This document shows positions 14,180 to 17,948 of a stretch of 17,948 nucleotides of DNA, one piece after another. Source of the DNA: an uncultured Coriobacteriaceae bacterium (lineage in GTDB: Bacteria; Actinomycetota; Coriobacteriia; Coriobacteriales; Eggerthellaceae); assembly GCA_900552585.1 (NCBI GenBank), contig USAB01000032.1:1-17948 (forward strand), given 5' to 3'. The position numbers and the translations under genes were made by a program. Numbering within the stretch: the first letter of the stretch is position 1; each line of letters begins with the position of its first letter. A model generated the notes under the pieces. That model had not been told where the DNA came from and made no database searches. It saw only the letters and a program-made list of their open reading frames with translations.

Positions 14180-15138
14180 AGGCCGAACGTCCAAGGCATC
14201 AGCTGCCGACGCAGCCCGCCCCGCGCCGACGCGTACGTGAACCTCTCCCGGTCCCGGCGCAGGCCGGCGCGCCGGCACACCAGCAACGCCAACTTTTCCA
14301 GTTCGCGCGCGTCTTCAACTTGCGAGCGCGCGACGGACACGACCTCGATATCCTCCACCCCCAATTCCGCGCGCCGACCCGAGTCCCGCCGCCACTTCTC
14401 CCCCGCCCGATGGAATTCGTCGCTGTCGTATTCGAACGCCAAGCGCAGCGTCTTCCAATACAGGTCGCAGTAGCGTTTTGCAATCCGCCCGTTTGACAAT
14501 CGCACCGGTACCTTCTCATTCAAGCACGGTGCCGGGAGCCCGTACCCGCCCATCGACCGCGGAAGGCAAAGCAGCATTGCCAAGATAGTCTCCATGGGAG
14601 AATTTGACCTGCCCTGCACATACCGCAAAGCCCTGAGCGCGAGCCGCACATGGGAGCGCCCTGCATTCGCCTTCAGGAAGTTCGACAAACGCAGCGGGCT
14701 GGTTACTGCATCGACCCCATACGCCGTGATGCCTTGGGAGCGCTCGTCGCGGACGTATGTCCCGCACAGCTCGAACCCCAGCTCGACGAGCCTCGCCAGC
14801 GGCAGCAAGCCCGCCATCTGCAAGAAGCAATATTCGGGATTCGCGTAGTAAATTCCCTTCGCCGCCTTGAGAAATCCCCTTTCCGGCGGCTCCCTCCGTA
14901 ACGAGTGATAGACCACCTGCGACGTGCGGGTTCGCTTGCCCTCATACCTCACGGCAACATGCAACGGCTGAGAAACCCCCATCAAAGCCGGAGAGGAAGC
15001 GAGTTCATCCCATGCGCGCCTTCCTTTTGGAAGATCCGGCTGAAAGGTAATGCGCTGCGCCCTTGGACGTGCGATGCCATTGCGCCGCGCATCTCGCAGC
15101 GCCTCGAGCGCAGATGAATGTGTAAGAAAAATCCTCAT
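14176..15138 (-). CDS. AbiEi/DUF559-like protein with Vsr-type nuclease fold
   Basis: This encodes a 320-residue basic soluble protein. The N-terminus (MRIFLTHSSALEALR), the middle block GIYYANPEYCFLQMA and the segment LVELGFELCGTY follow the layout of actinobacterial AbiEi-like/DUF559 proteins. The C-terminal part resembles a Vsr-type PD-(D/E)XK nuclease: SNSPMETILAML (Glu183), GRIAKRYCDLYW (Asp225), LAFEYDSDEFH (Glu236, Asp238, His243) and WRRDSGRRAELG (Asp252, Arg256). The usual catalytic Lys of E-x-K is replaced by Asp238, as in many DUF559 proteins, so activity is uncertain. I chose ATG 15138 because the family-like sequence starts there, although the ribosome binding site is weak; an in-frame GTG at 15165 is the alternative. 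No partner toxin, methylase or AbiEii gene is adjacent. DNA processing or an orphan toxin-antitoxin-like role is possible. Confidence 0.7.
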   Translation of the reverse strand: MRIFLTHSSALEALRDARRNGIARPRAQRITFQPDLPKGRRAWDELASSPALMGVSQPLHVAVRYEGKRTRTSQVVYHSLRREPPERGFLKAAKGIYYANPEYCFLQMAGLLPLARLVELGFELCGTYVRDERSQGITAYGVDAVTSPLRLSNFLKANAGRSHVRLALRALRYVQGRSNSPMETILAMLLCLPRSMGGYGLPAPCLNEKVPVRLSNGRIAKRYCDLYWKTLRLAFEYDSDEFHRAGEKWRRDSGRRAELGVEDIEVVSVARSQVEDARELEKLALLVCRRAGLRRDRERFTYASARGGLRRQLMPWTFGL

Positions 15139-15374
15139 GGGCGAACCGTACGCGCCCGCCCTCACGCGCCGTTACGAGAATCGCCCTCCGGCGCTAACGC
15201 AAGGCCTCGGCCGCCAACAGAAATGGAAATTTTGGACGAGAATGCGGCTTGGGAATGCTTTAGCCTATCTGAGCTCTTGAGCGGTCGGATGCCGATATAT
15301 ATCTAGTTGCATTATCCCAGTTCAGAAGAGCCTACCGACGCGGCAAGACATTCATCGGCAAGCTATGCTGCGAA

Positions 15375-15388
15375 TTAGGTATAACTAA
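15375..15388. promoter_or_regulatory. Near-palindrome, candidate operator
   Basis: TTAGGTATAACTAA is symmetric at 12 of 14 positions. Its ends resemble the TTAGG/CCTAA ends of DtxR/IdeR-type boxes but the centre does not. On the minus strand it overlaps a weak promoter-like pair (TTGAGT, 16 bases, TATACC) pointing toward the nuclease gene about 240 bp away. Evidence is thin. Confidence 0.2.
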
Positions 15389-15604
15389 ACCATTCCCAAA
15401 CTCAATTGCCATCCAATTTTCGGGAATCTGCTGGAGGAATCGCGGGAATGGCATCCGACTGCGCCGATCCAATCGCTCCGAACGCTCGCGTCGTGCCGGC
15501 ACAGCCACCCTCGGCGCCCGATTGTGCCGATTCGGCCGGCCTGGACGCTTAGGGCACAGGTCCGGTCTGCCTGACGAATCTGGGTATTTGGGACATCCCT
15601 GTCT

Positions 15605-15702
15605 GGAAAACGTAAGCCCAAACACCCGGGACGCCCGGGGTGCACCTGCCCGCCGGCCAGCCCGGGACGAGCTAGCCTGGTCGACCCGGAAAACGCCAGC
15701 CC
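15605..15702 (+). repeat. Degenerate direct repeat pair
   Basis: Two 15-base copies, GGAAAACGTAAGCCC at 15605-15619 and GGAAAACGCCAGCCC at 15688-15702, match at 13 of 15 positions and start 83 bases apart. Both lie in CCCGGG-rich sequence with further partial similarity around 15570-15640. No target-site duplication or terminal inverted repeat was identified. Confidence 0.35.
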
Positions 15703-15730
15703 GCCAGCACGCCGGCACGCAATCAGGCAC

Positions 15731-15760
15731 AAAAAAGGACGGGGCCGACAGGCCCCGTCC
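15731..15760 (-). terminator. Intrinsic terminator of the PFOR gene
   Basis: On the minus strand a perfect 10-bp stem, GGACGGGGCC paired with GGCCCCGTCC, with a 4-base loop (TGTC) is followed directly by six T residues (A-run at 15731-15736 on the plus strand). It starts about 28 bp beyond the PFOR stop codon. This is a textbook rho-independent terminator for a strongly expressed gene. Confidence 0.92.
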
Positions 15761-15787
15761 CACATGGCGATTGGTGACAGATGGCGA

Positions 15788-17948
15788 TTACGCCTCGTCG
15801 TACATCGCCTTCAGCTTCTGCAGGTGCGCATAGCGCTCCATTGCCGCTTCCTCGTTCTCCTCGAACAGCTTCGTAGCACGCTCCGGGAACTCGCGGGTCA
15901 GACGGCTGTAGCGCGCCTCGTTCATCAGGAATTCCTGGTAGCCGCCAGCGGGCTCCTTGGAGTCCAGGATGAATTTCTTGCCAGGCTCTGCTGCCGGGTT
16001 GAAGCGGTACAGGTTCCAGTAACCGCAGTCCACAGCCTTCTTCATCTCGGACTGGGCATTCTTCATGCCGCCCTTGATGGAATGCATCTCACAGGGGCTG
16101 TAGGCAATAATCAGGGACGGTCCCGGATACGCCTCGGCCTCGGCGATGGCCTTCATCGTCTGTGCCTGCTTGGCGCCCATGGCCACCTGGGCAACGTACA
16201 CGTAGCCGTAAGCCATGGCGATCTCGGCGAGACTCTTCTTCTGGACTTCCTTGCCGGCGGCTGCGAACTGCGCAACCTGGCCGATGTTCGATGCCTTCGA
16301 AGCCTGGCCACCCGTGTTCGAGTAGACCTCGGTGTCGAATACGAACACGTTGACATCCTCCTTGGAAGCCAGGACGTGATCCAGGCCGCCGTAACCGATG
16401 TCGTATGCCCAACCGTCGCCGCCGAAGATCCAGAAGCTCTTCTTCGTCAGATGGTCCTTGCGATCCAGGATGTCGGCCGCCAACGGATTGTCGGACAGCT
16501 TCTCCAGCTGGGCAACGAAGGCCTCGGCAGCGGTCTTGCTGGCCTCTGCGTCGTTGCGGGAATCGATCCATGTCTGGGCGGCTTCCTTGAAGGCGTCATC
16601 GTTAGAGGCGGCGATCAGCTCCTCGGCCTTGTTCACCAGCTCTGCCTGAACGGCTTCGTAACCCAGCTTCATGCCCAAGCCGTGCTCGGCGTTGTCCTCG
16701 AACAGGGAGTTGTTCCACGCGGGGCCATGGCCCAGCTTGTTTGTGGTGTACGGCGCCGTCGCGGCCGGGTTGCCCCAGATGGACGAGCAGCCCGTGGCGT
16801 TCGCGATGTACATGCGGTCGCCGAACAGCTGCGTGATCAGCTTCGCGTACGAAGTCTGCGCGCAGCCTGCGCAGGAGCCGGAGTACTCCACCAGCGGCTG
16901 TGCGAACTGGCTGTCCTTTACGCTCGTGCCCTGCAGGTACGGCTTGTCGGAGACTTCCTTGACGCAGTAATCGTAGATGTCCTGCTTCGGCCATTCGCCC
17001 TCGGCGGGAACCATGCTCAGCGAACCCGTGGGGCACGTGCCCACGCACACGGCGCAGCCCATGCAGTCCAGCGGGCTGATGGCCATGGTGAACTGATAGG
17101 TGCCCTTGCCCTTGCCGGCCTTGACGTCCACGATCTTGGCGGCCTCGGGAGCGTTCTTGGCCTCCTCGGCGGTCAGAGCGAAGGGACGGATGGTGGCGTG
17201 GGGGCAGACATAGGCGCACTGGTTGCACTGGATGCACTTGGCGGCGTCCCAGGTGGGGACGGACACGGCCACGCCGCGCTTCTCATAGGCGGAGGCGCCC
17301 AGCTCGAACTGGCCGTCCACATGATCGGCAAAGGCGGAGACGGGCAGGCTGTCGCCGTCCATCTTGCCCACGGGCTCCAGGATCTCCTTGACCATCTTCA
17401 CAAGCTCCGGCTTACCCTCCAGCTGCTTGTGCTCGGTCTCGTCCACGGCGTCGGCCCACTCGGCGGGCACATCGATCTTCTTATAGGCGGTGGCGCCCAG
17501 GTCGATGGCCTTGTAGTTCATATCCACCACGTCCTGGCCCTTCTTCAGGTAGGAGGCCTTGGCCTTCTCCTTCATGTAGGTGATGGCCTCCTCCTCGGGC
17601 ATGACCTTGGCCAGAGAGAAGAACGCGGACTGGAGGATGGTGTTGTTGCGCTTGCCCATGCCGATCTCGATGGCCAGGTCAATGGCATCGATTGTGTAGA
17701 GCTGGATGTTGTTCTGGGCGATATAGCGCTTGGAGGCGGCGTCCATGTGGTGGTTCAGCTCGTCGAAGTCCCACTGGCAGTTGATCATGTAGACACCGCC
17801 GGGCTTGACATCCTGCACCATCTTGAAGCCCTTGGTCACGTAGCTGGGGTTGTGGCAGGCCACGAAGTCAGCCTTGTTGATATAGTACGGGCTGCGGATG
17901 GGGTGATCGCCGAAGCGCAGGTGGCTGATGGTCACGCCGCCGGTCTTC
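15788..17948 (-). CDS. nifJ: Pyruvate:ferredoxin (flavodoxin) oxidoreductase, C-terminal ~60% (5' end outside window)
   Basis: PFOR oxidises pyruvate and CoA to acetyl-CoA and CO2 and reduces ferredoxin; it is a central cytosolic enzyme of anaerobic energy metabolism. The frame runs to the window edge and encodes 719 residues of a protein normally about 1,170-1,200 long. The visible part begins in the gamma-like domain (GGVTISHLRFGDHPIRS, NKADFVACHNPSYV). It then has two 4Fe-4S motifs, CIQCNQCAYVCP and CMGCAVCVGTCP, and the thiamine diphosphate region, with SGSCAGCAQTSYAKL and GDGWAYDIGYGGLDHVLAS followed by FDTEVYSNTGGQ. The conserved C-terminal extension (EFLMNEARYSRLTREFPERA) is present. 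An in-frame GTG at 17935 is internal, not the start. Codon usage changes sharply near 17,030-17,080: the upstream part uses almost only GCC, ACC and CCC, the downstream part is rich in GCG, ACG and CCG like the rest of the window. A strong terminator follows the gene. Confidence 0.96.
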   Translation of the reverse strand, partial: KTGGVTISHLRFGDHPIRSPYYINKADFVACHNPSYVTKGFKMVQDVKPGGVYMINCQWDFDELNHHMDAASKRYIAQNNIQLYTIDAIDLAIEIGMGKRNNTILQSAFFSLAKVMPEEEAITYMKEKAKASYLKKGQDVVDMNYKAIDLGATAYKKIDVPAEWADAVDETEHKQLEGKPELVKMVKEILEPVGKMDGDSLPVSAFADHVDGQFELGASAYEKRGVAVSVPTWDAAKCIQCNQCAYVCPHATIRPFALTAEEAKNAPEAAKIVDVKAGKGKGTYQFTMAISPLDCMGCAVCVGTCPTGSLSMVPAEGEWPKQDIYDYCVKEVSDKPYLQGTSVKDSQFAQPLVEYSGSCAGCAQTSYAKLITQLFGDRMYIANATGCSSIWGNPAATAPYTTNKLGHGPAWNNSLFEDNAEHGLGMKLGYEAVQAELVNKAEELIAASNDDAFKEAAQTWIDSRNDAEASKTAAEAFVAQLEKLSDNPLAADILDRKDHLTKKSFWIFGGDGWAYDIGYGGLDHVLASKEDVNVFVFDTEVYSNTGGQASKASNIGQVAQFAAAGKEVQKKSLAEIAMAYGYVYVAQVAMGAKQAQTMKAIAEAEAYPGPSLIIAYSPCEMHSIKGGMKNAQSEMKKAVDCGYWNLYRFNPAAEPGKKFILDSKEPAGGYQEFLMNEARYSRLTREFPERATKLFEENEEAAMERYAHLQKLKAMYDEA

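Larger units (their letters stand above)
15139..15730. other. Gene-free region with degenerate repeats
   Basis: About 590 bp with no supported gene. The part nearest the nuclease gene (15220-15420) is AT-richer than the window. It holds a 28-codon open frame (15223-15306, starting MEILDEN) without a ribosome binding site, and a near-perfect palindrome TTAGGTATAACTAA (15375-15388, 12 of 14 positions symmetric). From about 15530 the DNA is GC-rich and internally repetitive: GGAAAACGTAAGCCC (15605-15619) recurs as GGAAAACGCCAGCCC (15688-15702). CCGGGACG also occurs twice, and CACCCGGG (15623-15630) can fold with CCCGGGGTG (15634-15642). This looks like a decayed intergenic repeat element rather than coding sequence. 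Confidence 0.5.

Noticed and set aside
15223..15306. Small gene encoding a 27-residue peptide (MEILDEN...)
   Set aside because: No ribosome binding site or promoter, no recognised homology, and it lies in an AT-richer, apparently decayed stretch; it may be a remnant but cannot be supported as a gene.
17933..17935. GTG as the start codon of the PFOR gene
   Set aside because: In-frame coding sequence (K-T-G-G) continues to the window edge, and the residues on both sides match the interior of PFOR, about 450-480 residues from the usual N-terminus.

Overview
The window is high-GC DNA with tightly packed genes in both orientations. It looks like the chromosome of an anaerobic actinobacterium, and a gut or rumen member of the Coriobacteriia is my best guess. 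This rests on a DUF3516-type actinobacterial Ski2-like helicase, a fused FeoA-FeoB ferrous iron transporter, a one-polypeptide pyruvate:ferredoxin oxidoreductase (PFOR) and an AbiEi/DUF559-like nuclease family common in actinobacteria. No rRNA, tRNA, insertion sequence, CRISPR array or phage gene was seen.

Layout. Positions 2-718 hold the C-terminal part of an M18 aminopeptidase (+), followed by an EamA/DMT permease (877-1791, +). Two minus-strand genes follow: a small PPOX-fold flavoprotein (1925-2332) and a DUF362 protein (2489-3490), with a stable hairpin between them. After a gene-poor stretch of about 480 bp with two inverted repeats comes a 902-residue helicase (3975-6683, +). Its stop codon overlaps the start of an SGNH hydrolase gene (6683-7339, +). 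A second EamA permease (7363-8301, -) and a secreted FN3/propeller-like protein with a strongly basic tail (8562-10589, -) come next. The latter is divergent from feoAB (10837-13224, +). A complete manganese module follows: a consensus-like promoter, a yybP-ykoY aptamer, an intrinsic terminator and mntP (13598-14179, +). mntP converges, with overlapping stop codons, on an orphan AbiEi/DUF559-like nuclease gene (14176-15138, -). About 590 bp of repeat-rich, gene-free DNA leads to a textbook terminator and the 3' two thirds of nifJ (15788-17948, -).

How the genes relate. Several serve anaerobic metal and redox metabolism: Fe(II) uptake (FeoAB), Mn(II) export under a Mn-sensing RNA (MntP), and the iron-sulfur enzyme PFOR. 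The rest is a mixture of peptide turnover, metabolite export, RNA remodelling and a surface protein.

No unmistakably new multi-gene system was found. The observations most worth a second look are the abrupt codon-usage break inside nifJ near 17,030-17,080 (recombination or a chimeric assembly), the readable switch logic of the Mn riboswitch, the FN3/propeller protein with its Lys/Arg/Val tail, and the helicase-SGNH coupling.
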